64,000 nucleotides of DNA from the NCBI GenBank assembly GCA_903934295.1, contig CAIZNI010000023.1, forward strand, positions 1 to 64,000. The letters run 5' to 3'. This DNA comes from an uncultured beta proteobacterium. Its GTDB lineage: Bacteria; Pseudomonadota; Gammaproteobacteria; Burkholderiales; Burkholderiaceae_E. The translations under genes were made by a program, and so were the position numbers. The notes under the pieces are model-generated. The model was not told the DNA's origin. It worked only from the letters and a program-made list of their open reading frames with translations, and ran no database searches. This document shows, in pieces, positions 1 through 9,038 of the stretch (within the stretch, counting starts at the first letter, position 1; each line of letters opens with the position of its first letter).

Positions 1-854
<854 letters not shown>

Positions 855-886
855 CTACGCCCGCCAGCCTCCCGCCCGCGCTGAAA

Positions 887-934
887 TTCTCATCCTGATT
901 GACGCGCTCTTCTCATCCTGATTGACGCTGGACA
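887..934. repeat. IS21 terminal region: two 19-bp direct repeats (ttctcatcctgattgacgc at 887-905 and 910-928) and presumed element tip at ...ggaca (934)
   Basis: Exact 19-bp repeat with 23-bp spacing next to istA. On the reverse strand the end reads TGTCCAGCGTCAATCAGGATGAGAA, consistent with IS21-type multiple terminal repeats. Confidence 0.7.
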
Positions 935-1126
935 GTTGGCTGCGACGTACAAAACGGCGATGTTTCCGCCAGGACGCGTCTTTCATGCAGGTTCTCTGCG
1001 GGTCAATCCTGATACCTGGGCCGCTTTGACCCCTCCCTCAAACCCCACAAACCGCGCAACCCGCCTCAATCGCCCAGCATGCCTATCTCCGAGCGCCTAC
1101 TGCCTGGGATCTACATCTGCCGACGC

Positions 1127-1269
1127 GGCCGGGAGGCGGCGCCCGCGTACTTGATCAGGCTGAAAGCAAAGGCCGACTGCGCGACCGCCAGAGACAGGCC
1201 CAGCGCCGCCGCCAGCAGAGGCAGCAGGCCGTCCGCGCCGGTGCCAAGACACGACGCCAGGCCGATCGG
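1127..1269 (-). pseudogene. LysE/RhtB-family exporter fragment
   Basis: Reverse-strand reading IGLASCLGTGADGLLPLLAAALGLSLAVAQSAFAFSLIKYAGAA resembles the TM1-TM2 region of LysE-family proteins, then breaks down to a stop. No start or remaining domain is present. Confidence 0.4.
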
Positions 1270-1401
1270 CTTTGGACCGTCATCACCCCGATGGACTGAT
1301 CAAAACGCCGAAACAAGCAACATTTCAAATGCTCGTTCTAGCTTTGTGTGACGGTCCTTGTTGCCCTGATCATGGCGCGGGCACGGCCGGTGTCATGCTG
1401 C

Positions 1402-2799
1402 TCAAGGCGATACATAGGCCGTTATCTTGGCTGTGAAGGCCACCAACACGCCAGGGACCAAACCATAGGCACTGGTCAGGGTGGCGGGTGCATTTCCGGC
1501 AGTGAAAAAGCATCCACTGGTGCTACCAATGGGGCATTGGATGGACGTGGCGAACGGGTCAGCATCCGTGAACCGGAAGTGCACATCAAACTGGGTACCG
1601 GTGGCATTTTGTGTCACGCTGTAGTCGTTGTCCGTACCCGCCAGCACCACATAGTTTCCGTTGGCCAGCAGGGGGCCAATAGCCAACCCTTCCCATTTCT
1701 CTGGCGACTTGTTGCCTAGCGCACTCAGGGTATTGGCGGCCAAGTCCATCACCTTGGCCCCCTTCTTGACTGCGCCGGCAAATGCACCGGTGGCAGGCAA
1801 GGATACGTTGGTGACGTCCACTGCACCGGCCAAGTCAATCTGGTAAACCACTTTGTCGGCCGTGGCCAGCGCGGCCCCTGCGCCAATGCCACGATTATTG
1901 CGTTCCAGTACCAAAAATTTATCTTGGCCCAACGCCACCAGCGCTGAAATGCCTTGGCCCTGATCGGCTCGGTCCATCGCGTAGGCGTATTGGGCCACGG
2001 CAGCACCCGTGGCCACGTCAAACTTGACGATTCGGTTGTAGATGCCGGCACCGCCGCCTTCGTTCAACATGGCGCTTTGCAGCATGGCATAAGCAAATGC
2101 CCCGTCCGCACTGATGGCCAATCCCTCGAAGCCCCGGTTGGTGCGCTTGCCAGCGGTGTTGCCGGTGTCGGCGGCGAAATTCGCCACGCTGGTGGTGGCA
2201 TTGCGCGGAATCAGCCCCGCCGGTGTGGTGAATGCGCGGATGAACTGGCCTGTGCGGTCAAACTCATACAGCGAAGGACCGTACTCGTCAGACACCAACA
2301 GGTTGCCGGTTTTGGGGTTGATGACAATGCCTTCAGGGTCAAAGGCGTTGCCCAGTGCATTGGTTGGGTTGGGGGCAAAGCCATTGAAGGGCTGCGTTCC
2401 GCGCATAAACTTGACCGTCTGCACCACACGGAAATTGCTGATTGCGCCGGTGGGGCTGATGTCCACTTCAAACCGTTGAACTCGGGTGTCATATTGCAGC
2501 ACGCCACCGCCAGGGCCGCGGTCTGACAAGCCCCACCACTGCCTGCGCGAGGGGTCGTAATAGATGTCAGAGAAATACCCCAGGCGGCGCTCGGTCTCGG
2601 TGCCGGTGGACAAATCCACTGCTCCCCCGGCCAGCGTCAAACCATTTTGATAGACAGCATCAGAGAAGTTGGTGACGCAGGCTGAGTTCGCGCAAGCATC
2701 CGCTGTACTGCTTTCTCCGCCGCAGGCCGTTAAGGTCAACGCCAGCATGGTCGCACCCGACACGGCGCTCCATTGGACGGCATATTTTTTATAAGACAT
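1402..2799 (-). CDS. Esterase-like activity of phytase family lipoprotein
   Basis: ORF from MSYKKYAVQWSAVSGATMLALTLTACGGES (lipobox LTAC) with motifs YYDPSRRQWWGLSDRGPGG, DPEGI, VSDEYGPSLYEFDRTG, NRGFEGLAIS typical of this beta-propeller family. The ORF track extends it to 2868. Confidence 0.75.
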   Translation of the reverse strand: MSYKKYAVQWSAVSGATMLALTLTACGGESSTADACANSACVTNFSDAVYQNGLTLAGGAVDLSTGTETERRLGYFSDIYYDPSRRQWWGLSDRGPGGGVLQYDTRVQRFEVDISPTGAISNFRVVQTVKFMRGTQPFNGFAPNPTNALGNAFDPEGIVINPKTGNLLVSDEYGPSLYEFDRTGQFIRAFTTPAGLIPRNATTSVANFAADTGNTAGKRTNRGFEGLAISADGAFAYAMLQSAMLNEGGGAGIYNRIVKFDVATGAAVAQYAYAMDRADQGQGISALVALGQDKFLVLERNNRGIGAGAALATADKVVYQIDLAGAVDVTNVSLPATGAFAGAVKKGAKVMDLAANTLSALGNKSPEKWEGLAIGPLLANGNYVVLAGTDNDYSVTQNATGTQFDVHFRFTDADPFATSIQCPIGSTSGCFFTAGNAPATLTSAYGLVPGVLVAFTAKITAYVSP

Positions 2800-3084
2800 A
2801 TTTGAAATTCCTGAGAAAACAAAGAATTTCACAATAGCGTCAATTTGTGACGCAACAAAGACAGCCACCCGTGGGGTGCCGCTAAAACTGAAAACAACCG
2901 TTTGGTGAGGTTCTTTTTGAGTTGCACAGCGGACTCATCTGGGCAGAGTTTGTGCAAACACAAGACGGCGACATTTACGGCCAGACCGTCAGCCAGATGC
3001 CATTGAATGCGCAAGGGCGGTGATCGCATTGGCATGAGCAAACACATTGGTCACCGACCGCACAATGATGACAGTCTGAGACGG

Positions 3085-3110
3085 GGTGGTTCGATTCCGC
3101 CCCAGCCACC
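3085..3110 (+). pseudogene. tRNA 3'-end relic (T-arm plus acceptor 3' strand)
   Basis: GGTGG-TTCGATT-CCGCC forms a 5-bp T stem with a canonical TTCGA loop, followed by CCAGCCACC. No matching D-arm or anticodon arm is visible upstream. Confidence 0.5.
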
Positions 3111-3119
3111 CGTTTGATC

Positions 3120-3147
3120 AACCCATCTCCGTGGTGGGTTTTTCTTT
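3120..3147 (+). terminator. Rho-independent-like terminator
   Basis: AACCCA...TGGGTT 6-bp stem (3120-3125/3135-3140) followed by TTTCTTT. Confidence 0.5.
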
Positions 3148-3156
3148 GGCACATAT

Positions 3157-3213
3157 GCGGGAATAACTCAGCTGGTCGAGCGATACCTTGCCAAGGTAAA
3201 GGTCGAGAGTTCG
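3157..3213 (+). pseudogene. Truncated/degenerate tRNA-Gly(GCC)
   Basis: gcgggaataactcagctggtcgagcgataccttgccaaggtaaaggtcgagagttcg closely follows tRNA-Gly from acceptor through the GCC anticodon to the T loop. The 3' T-stem strand and acceptor strand are replaced by unrelated sequence. Confidence 0.75.
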
Positions 3214-3241
3214 GCACGCGTCAAGGCAGTTGTCGCCTGAT

Positions 3242-3544
3242 TCATGCAGCCAACTGCTGAATGGGTTTGTGGTTCAAATGTGATCGGACGACGCTATCAC
3301 GCCCGGGGTTGAGAGTTACCGCGCCAGTTGGCGACCAGTTGCTTGTTTTGCCTGACCAGGGAGCCGGTTTGAGCGCGCGGGCTTGGGTGTACAGCGCGCA
3401 GGGTGCTGCCAAAATGTCCTGATCTTTGCCCTCATGGCGCTGCGCCGGACTCACATACGGGATGCCATTGTGGTAATACTCGACGTTCCACCAGTGCCCG
3501 AATCCGACGACCCAAGTGCGCGCCGCGCAGGCGGTCGTCTGCAT
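3242..3544 (-). pseudogene. IS3-family transposase (OrfB integrase) C-terminal fragment
   Basis: WWNVEYYHNGIPYVSPAQRHEGKDQDILAAPCALYTQARALKPAPWSGKTSNWSPTGAVTLNPGRDSVV matches the conserved IS3 OrfB C-terminus. The catalytic DDE core is missing. Confidence 0.8.
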
Positions 3545-3896
3545 GGAATATCAATACTTTGGGATTGATTTTGTCAACAATGACAAAATTGCCTGCGAAA
3601 TTACAAACTCTGATCGCTCGGAAACGCGGGTGACGAAACCGTAAACATCAGTGCCATGCCAAGGCAGGTTTTCCGGGCACTGTAATTTTTCCACATACGC
3701 GAAGCAGATCTGCAATCGGGCCGTTAGTTTCGATCCTGTTTACGTGGCCGAAGGGGTGCCACATCCATTTTGACCCCTCCCTCAAACCCCAGACGCAGCC
3801 GATCCCCGCAGCTCGTGTCTCCAGGCTGCTCGATCGTCGGTTGTTGACCTACCGCCAGCCCCCTGCCCGACGCGGGTGCGCGCCCATCGCCCCCCC

Positions 3897-4910
3897 TCAG
3901 TCGGGCTTGATGTTGCCGTCGCGGATGACCTTGCCCCACTTGCGGATCTCGGCCTCGGTGAACGCGGTCAGGTCCTGGGGGGTGCCACCGCCGGGGTTGG
4001 CGCCCTGCTTTTCGAGTGCAGCCCGCACATCGGGCAGCGCCAGCAGTTGGTTGAGTTCCTGGTTGAGCCGGTTCACGATCGCCCGGGGCGTGCCGGCCGG
4101 GGCGAGCACGCAGCCCCAGGTGGCCGCCTCGTAGCCGGGCAGCCCCGACTCGGCGATGGTCGGCACGTCCGGCCAGGCGCTCAGGCGGGTGCGCGAGGCG
4201 ATGCCCAGCGCGCGCAGCTTGCCGCTCTTGACGTGCGGGCCCGACGACAGCGCGCTGTCGAACATCACATGGCACACGCCGCCGATCGTGTCGACGATCG
4301 CCGGGGCGCTGCCCTTGTAGGGCAGGTGGGTCATCTCGATGCCCGCCGCGCTGGCGAACATTTCTGCGGCCAGGTGCGAGGGCGACCCCGAGCCGATCGA
4401 GCAGTAGTTGACCTTGCCGCGATTGCGCTGCGCCCAGGCGATGAACTCCTGCGCGTTGGCATAGGGCGCGTTGGCCGGCGCCGTCATCAGCAGCGAGATC
4501 ACCATCGCCAGGCCGATCGAATCGAAGTCCTTCAGCGGGTCGTAGGGAATCCGCGGGAACAGGCTCACGTTGATGGCGTGCGGGCCGCCGCCGGTGAACA
4601 GCAGCGTGTAGCCGTCGGCCTTGCTGCGGGCCACGAACTCCGACCCGATCATCGCCGAGGCCCCCGGCCGGTTCTCGACCACCACGCTTTCCTTGAAGGT
4701 GGCCGACATCTTCTGGGCGATCATCCGCGCGACGAAGTCCGACGAGCCGCCCGGCGGGTAGGGCACCACCAGCTTGATCGGGCGCACCGGATAGTCCTGG
4801 GCGGATGCACCGCCGACCATCAGGAAGAACGCCGGGACTGCCAGCAACAGCGCGGCCGGCAGCCGCCGGCGCAGGCGGGCGGACAGCAGCCGGAAAAGGG
4901 ATCGGATCAT
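3897..4910 (-). CDS. Bug/TctC-family tripartite tricarboxylate transporter substrate-binding protein
   Basis: Signal peptide, then YPVRPIKLVVPYPPGGSSDFVARMIAQKM...VVENRPGASAMIGSEFVARSKADGYTLL and the C-terminal Bug signature. Confidence 0.92.
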   Translation of the reverse strand: MIRSLFRLLSARLRRRLPAALLLAVPAFFLMVGGASAQDYPVRPIKLVVPYPPGGSSDFVARMIAQKMSATFKESVVVENRPGASAMIGSEFVARSKADGYTLLFTGGGPHAINVSLFPRIPYDPLKDFDSIGLAMVISLLMTAPANAPYANAQEFIAWAQRNRGKVNYCSIGSGSPSHLAAEMFASAAGIEMTHLPYKGSAPAIVDTIGGVCHVMFDSALSSGPHVKSGKLRALGIASRTRLSAWPDVPTIAESGLPGYEAATWGCVLAPAGTPRAIVNRLNQELNQLLALPDVRAALEKQGANPGGGTPQDLTAFTEAEIRKWGKVIRDGNIKPD

Positions 4911-4946
4911 GTCGGGGATTCCTCTGAAAGGCTGGCGCGCCAGCGG

Positions 4947-5816
4947 TTAATCGGCCAGCACGCTGGCCAGACCGTCGGCGGCAGTGGCCGAGATGGTCGT
5001 GCGGATCGAATGGCGCGGCTCGACGATCGGCCACGGGATGCCACGGTGCATCGTGGCCCGGTTGTCCCAGAGCACTGCGTCGCCCTGCCGCCAGAAGTGG
5101 CGGTAGACGCTGGTCGGAACGGTCGCGTGATCGGTCAGCCCGGCCAGCAGCGCGCGGGCCTGCTCCCGCGGCAGGCTCGGGACCGCGCCGGCGTGCGAGG
5201 CGAGGTAGAGCGAGCGCTCGCCGTTGACCGGGTTGAGCCAGGTGAGGCGCCGGCGCACCGCAGGCAACTGCTCGCGCTCGGCCGCGGTCAGGATGGTGGT
5301 GTCGATGCGCTCGCGGGAATAGGCATAGCTGTGTTCGACGACCAGATCGCCGAGCGCGAGCCGGTCGGCATCGCTCAGCCGCCGCCACGCGGCGCGCGTC
5401 GACACGAACTGCGTCTCGCCCCCGCTGGCCGGCATGATGCGCGCGCCCAGCATCGAGGCCAGCGCAGGCAGCCGCTTGAACGAACTGTCGGTGTGCCAGA
5501 GCTGGTTGGCGGCCACCACCTTGGCCAGGCGGTCGTCGGGCGCCACCGTCTGGCCGTCGGGGCCGATGTTGGTGATGTGGGCATAGACGGTGCCCGCCCC
5601 GACCGAACCGACTTTGGTGAGCTCCAGCGGACCGAAGGCGCGCGAGAACAGCGCCTGGACCTCGTCGGTGATCGACTGGTCGCGAAAGACCAGCACCGAG
5701 TGCGTCTCGAAGGCCTCGCGCACCTGGCGATACGCCGCCGCGTCGCAGACCACATCGAGCAGCGAACAGCCGCTGACCTGTGCGGCGAACTCATCGTGCA
5801 ACGGCGTGATTTCCAT
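4947..5816 (-). CDS. TauD/TfdA family Fe(II)/2-oxoglutarate dioxygenase
   Basis: MEITPLHDEFAAQVSG... with WHTDSSF and WDNRATMHRGIPW motifs. Confidence 0.9.
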   Translation of the reverse strand: MEITPLHDEFAAQVSGCSLLDVVCDAAAYRQVREAFETHSVLVFRDQSITDEVQALFSRAFGPLELTKVGSVGAGTVYAHITNIGPDGQTVAPDDRLAKVVAANQLWHTDSSFKRLPALASMLGARIMPASGGETQFVSTRAAWRRLSDADRLALGDLVVEHSYAYSRERIDTTILTAAEREQLPAVRRRLTWLNPVNGERSLYLASHAGAVPSLPREQARALLAGLTDHATVPTSVYRHFWRQGDAVLWDNRATMHRGIPWPIVEPRHSIRTTISATAADGLASVLAD

Positions 5817-5988
5817 GCGTGGGCCCTCGGAGAATGCAGCGCGACGCTAGGCGCGCCGACCCGGCTTGTCAATCGCGCGGCCCCCCGCCAGGGACCGATT
5901 CCGGCGGCACTGACGACGCTCAATCCGGCGCTCGCGCCGCGGCGCACAGTGAACGACCGGTGGCCGCACGCGTGACGCGCAGTCGCCG

Positions 5989-7647
5989 TCAACCGGCGCC
6001 GACGTCACAGGTGAAGGCCAGCGCGCCACGCCGGCGCGCCGGCGCGTCCTCGGCCATCGTCGCGCAACGGCTGGCGAGGTAGTCGCGCAGCCCGCTGCCC
6101 GCCGATCCGGCCGGCAAGGCCAGGAGCGACGCGTAGGCCGGCATCACCAGGATCTCGCGCGGCGGGGTGAGGCGAAAGTCAGCCAGCAGCTGCTGCTCGG
6201 CGCGGGCCTGTGCGGTGGCCAGCAGTTGGCCCTTCCAGGAACCGGGCGGCGGGCGGCGGAAATGCCAGGCGCCGGCAATCCCGGAGAAGGCCCACGGAAA
6301 CTGCACGAACGAGGCGGCGACGCGCCGGCCCTCGATGTAGAAATCGGGCCAGTCGCCCAGGACATAGGCGTAATGGACCGCGCGATCCGCCACCCGTTGC
6401 GCCACCACGCTCGATTCGCCCCGGCCGCGCCCGCCATTGCTGTGCCAGCTCGTCCCGAGCTGCAGCGTCGCTGAACCGACCAGCGCCAGTGCGACGATCC
6501 ACTGCTTGGACGGATTCGGCCCGAGCGCGCGATCCCACAGCCCGCCCATCACCGCCCCCGACAGCGTCGCCATCGCCAGCCAGGGCGGCACACCGTGATA
6601 GACGAAGAAGACCGGCGACAGCAGCAGCGGCGCCAGCAGGGTGGCGGCCACGATCAGCAGCGGGGCGAACAGCGCCGCCTGCGCCGGCATCGCCATTCGC
6701 ACGGGTCGCCGGGGCACTCCCAGCAGCATCGCCAGCGACACCAGCATGAAGAGCGACAGCAGCTCGACCCGCGAGAACGCCTGCGCGATGGCGCCCAGGC
6801 GCCAGGCGATCAGCGACGGCCAGCCCGCCTCGCCGGGGTTGCCGTAGATCGACGGATAGAGGAAGAAGCTGGCCAGGAAATCGCCCGCTTGCCCGCGCGC
6901 AAGGAACACCGCCAGGAAGGCGAGAAAGGGCAGCGCGCAACCGGCGAGAAACAGCGCGACACGGCCGAACCGCGCGCCGTCGGCGCGGCCGCCGAAGGCC
7001 AGCCACGCCGCGAGCCCCAGCGCGACCAGCGCATAGGTCTGCTTGGTGACGAAGGCCAGGCCGAGCAGCAGCCCCGAGAACAGGCAGGGCAGGAACCAGC
7101 GCTGGCGTGCCGCGCCTGCGGGCACCAGCGCGAGCAGACCGCCCAGCACGAACACCATGCCCAGCGTCTCGGTCTTGAGCGCCAGCAGGCTGCTGTCGCG
7201 GGTGAAGATCGCCAGCCCGAGCGTCGCTGCGATCAGGGCGCCCGCCGGGCCGCCGTGGCGCCAGGCCAGCCGGGCGGCCAGCCCCAGCGCCAGGACTGCG
7301 GTGGCAAAACCGATGAATTTCACCCGGTCAGGCGCATAGGGGTCACCGCCCAGGTTGGCGATCTGGTGGACCAGAAAGATCAGCGGCGCCTTGTTGTCGT
7401 GGCACCCGGCGAGCGGAAACTCGCCGAGGACATTGCCGCGCACCGCGCAGACCGAGAAATAGCGTTCATCGACCTGCAGCGCGAGCCCGGTGTAGCGGCC
7501 CGCTTCCAGTTGCGCGAGCAGCGCCAGCGCCAGCGCCGACAGCGCAAAGGCGGCCACCAGCACCAGCCGGGTGAGCCGGTGGGTGCTGAGATCACTCAGC
7601 CCCCGGGCGGCGCGGGCCGCAGGCGCAACGGTAATCGGTCGACGCAT
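5989..7647 (-). CDS. Polytopic membrane glycosyltransferase-like protein (GT39/ArnT/GtrC-like)
   Basis: Many TM segments; DERYFSVCAVRGNVLGEFPLAGCHDNKAPLIFLVHQ resembles the N-terminal loop of PMT/GT39-type enzymes. Sits directly downstream of a GT2-GtrA gene. Confidence 0.6.
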   Translation of the reverse strand: MRRPITVAPAARAARGLSDLSTHRLTRLVLVAAFALSALALALLAQLEAGRYTGLALQVDERYFSVCAVRGNVLGEFPLAGCHDNKAPLIFLVHQIANLGGDPYAPDRVKFIGFATAVLALGLAARLAWRHGGPAGALIAATLGLAIFTRDSSLLALKTETLGMVFVLGGLLALVPAGAARQRWFLPCLFSGLLLGLAFVTKQTYALVALGLAAWLAFGGRADGARFGRVALFLAGCALPFLAFLAVFLARGQAGDFLASFFLYPSIYGNPGEAGWPSLIAWRLGAIAQAFSRVELLSLFMLVSLAMLLGVPRRPVRMAMPAQAALFAPLLIVAATLLAPLLLSPVFFVYHGVPPWLAMATLSGAVMGGLWDRALGPNPSKQWIVALALVGSATLQLGTSWHSNGGRGRGESSVVAQRVADRAVHYAYVLGDWPDFYIEGRRVAASFVQFPWAFSGIAGAWHFRRPPPGSWKGQLLATAQARAEQQLLADFRLTPPREILVMPAYASLLALPAGSAGSGLRDYLASRCATMAEDAPARRRGALAFTCDVGAG

Positions 7648-7653
7648 CAGCGG

Positions 7654-8793
7654 CTAAGGACGCGCACGGCCCCAGGTGTAGACGGCGGTGATCGCGTAGT
7701 TCCACACGGCGCCCACCAGGATGCCGGCCAGCGCCGCCAGCAGCCAGCCCTGCTCGTGCTGGTAGAGCCAGGCCGCCATACCCACGTTGGCCAGCGCGCC
7801 CACGCTGCAGGCGGCCATGAACGAGGCGAGCCCGCGCACCCAGCGCAGGCCGTGCAGCTGGCGGTCGCGATAGGTGATGCGGTTGTTCAGCGCAAAGTTG
7901 AACACCATCGCCACCAGGGTGGCCGACAGCTGGCTGGCGACGAAGTCGGCCCCCAGCGCCCTGAACAGCAGACCCAGCACCACCAGATGCACCAGCACGC
8001 CCAGCGAGCCGATCAGCGAGAACGCGATGAATCGCACCGGCACGACATGGCCGACCAGCTTGTCGAGCAGCAGCATGCCGTAGTCCCAGGCGACCTGCGT
8101 GTCGAGCTTGCTCTGGCCGGCGATGCGCTCACGAAAGGTGAAGGGCAGCTCCCGAAAACGCAGCGGCCGCGGGCTCGAGGCGAACAGGTCGACCAGGATC
8201 TTGAAGCCCATCGCCGACAGCTGCCGCACGCAGCCCATGAAGGCATCGCGCCGGATCGCGAAGAACCCGCTCATCGGGTCGCGCAGCGTGGCCGGCACCA
8301 CCAGGTGACTGACCCGGGTGGCGAGCCGGCTGATCGCGATCCGGTGCGCCCCGAAAGTGCCCAGTCCGCCGCCCTCGACATAGCGGCTGCCCACCACCAC
8401 ATCGAGCGGCTCGCCCTGCAGCGCGAGCAACATGGCCGGCAGCAGGCGCTCATCGTGCTGCAGATCGCCGTCCATCACCGCCAGATAAGGCGCGCTGCTC
8501 GAGAGCATGCCTTCGATGCAGGCCGACGACAGGCCGCGGCGGCCGATCCGCTGAAGGCAGCGCACGCGCGTGTCGACGGCCGCGATCTCGCGCACCGCCT
8601 CGGCGGTGCCGTCGGGCGAGTCGTCGTCGACGAACACCACCTCCCAGTCCAGACCGCGCAGACTGTCGTGCAGCCGGTCGACCAGCGGCGCGATGTTGTC
8701 GCGCTCATTGAAGGTCGGCACCACGATGCTGAGCAGCGGCGCGCTGCGCAGGAGGCCGGCAGCAAGCTGCCTGGCTGTACCAGGGGCATTCAT
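7654..8793 (-). CDS. GT2 glycosyltransferase fused to GtrA-like membrane domain (dolichol-phosphate mannosyltransferase type)
   Basis: From MNAPGTARQ: LLSIVVPTFNERDNIAPLVDRL...VVFVDDDSPDGTAEAV...AVMDGDLQHDE, then a C-terminal four-TM GtrA domain (FIAFSLIGSLGVLVHL...FNFALNNRITYRDR). The longer 921-aa track ORF upstream is a frame artefact. Confidence 0.85.
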   Translation of the reverse strand: MNAPGTARQLAAGLLRSAPLLSIVVPTFNERDNIAPLVDRLHDSLRGLDWEVVFVDDDSPDGTAEAVREIAAVDTRVRCLQRIGRRGLSSACIEGMLSSSAPYLAVMDGDLQHDERLLPAMLLALQGEPLDVVVGSRYVEGGGLGTFGAHRIAISRLATRVSHLVVPATLRDPMSGFFAIRRDAFMGCVRQLSAMGFKILVDLFASSPRPLRFRELPFTFRERIAGQSKLDTQVAWDYGMLLLDKLVGHVVPVRFIAFSLIGSLGVLVHLVVLGLLFRALGADFVASQLSATLVAMVFNFALNNRITYRDRQLHGLRWVRGLASFMAACSVGALANVGMAAWLYQHEQGWLLAALAGILVGAVWNYAITAVYTWGRARP

Positions 8794-8933
8794 CGGCACG
8801 ACTCGCTGGGGTTGGCTGCAGGGACGCGTCCATTGCAACCCGCCAGCCGCGCCGCGCCATTGAGCCGGCGCTAACGCAGGCGCAATCGCCGGGTGCCCGG
8901 CGCTGTGTCGCGCTGAACGTCCAGCCCGGCGCG

Positions 8934-9035
8934 CCCTGCCCTGCCCTGCCCTGCCCTGCCCTGCCCTGCCCTGCCCTGCCCTGCCCTGCCCTGCCCTGCC
9001 CTGCCCTGCCCCGCCCTGCCCCGCCCTGCCCCGCC
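8934..9035. repeat. Pentanucleotide tandem array (CTGCC)n, about 20 units
   Basis: Fifteen perfect ctgcc units (8936-9010), then alternating ccgcc/ctgcc units to 9035. Confidence 0.97.
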
Positions 9036-9038
9036 GGC

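Noticed and set aside
2898-3023. Short frame ...FGEVLFELHSGLIWAEFVQTQDGDIYGQTVSQMPLNAQGR* considered as a gene fragment
   Set aside because: Protein-like, but too short and unrecognised to assign; no start codon or supporting signal.
3560-3577. ttgattttgtcaa considered as a third FNR/ANR box
   Set aside because: The half-sites are separated by 3 rather than 4 nt, so it does not fit the consensus spacing; better described by the ATTTTGTC/GACAAAAT palindrome.
3876-5975. 699-aa plus-strand ORF over the Bug and TauD genes
   Set aside because: Antisense artefact; Arg/His/Gly-rich and overlapping two well-supported minus-strand genes.
6595-8874. 759-aa plus-strand ORF, Q/R/H-rich, over the glycosyltransferase genes
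   Set aside because: Antisense artefact of GC-rich codon bias; low-complexity repeats of Q, R and H with no recognisable fold.
8934-9035. Pentanucleotide array considered as a CRISPR-like or coding repeat
   Set aside because: No spacers, unit only 5 bp, and outside the supported coding frames; treated as a simple tandem repeat.
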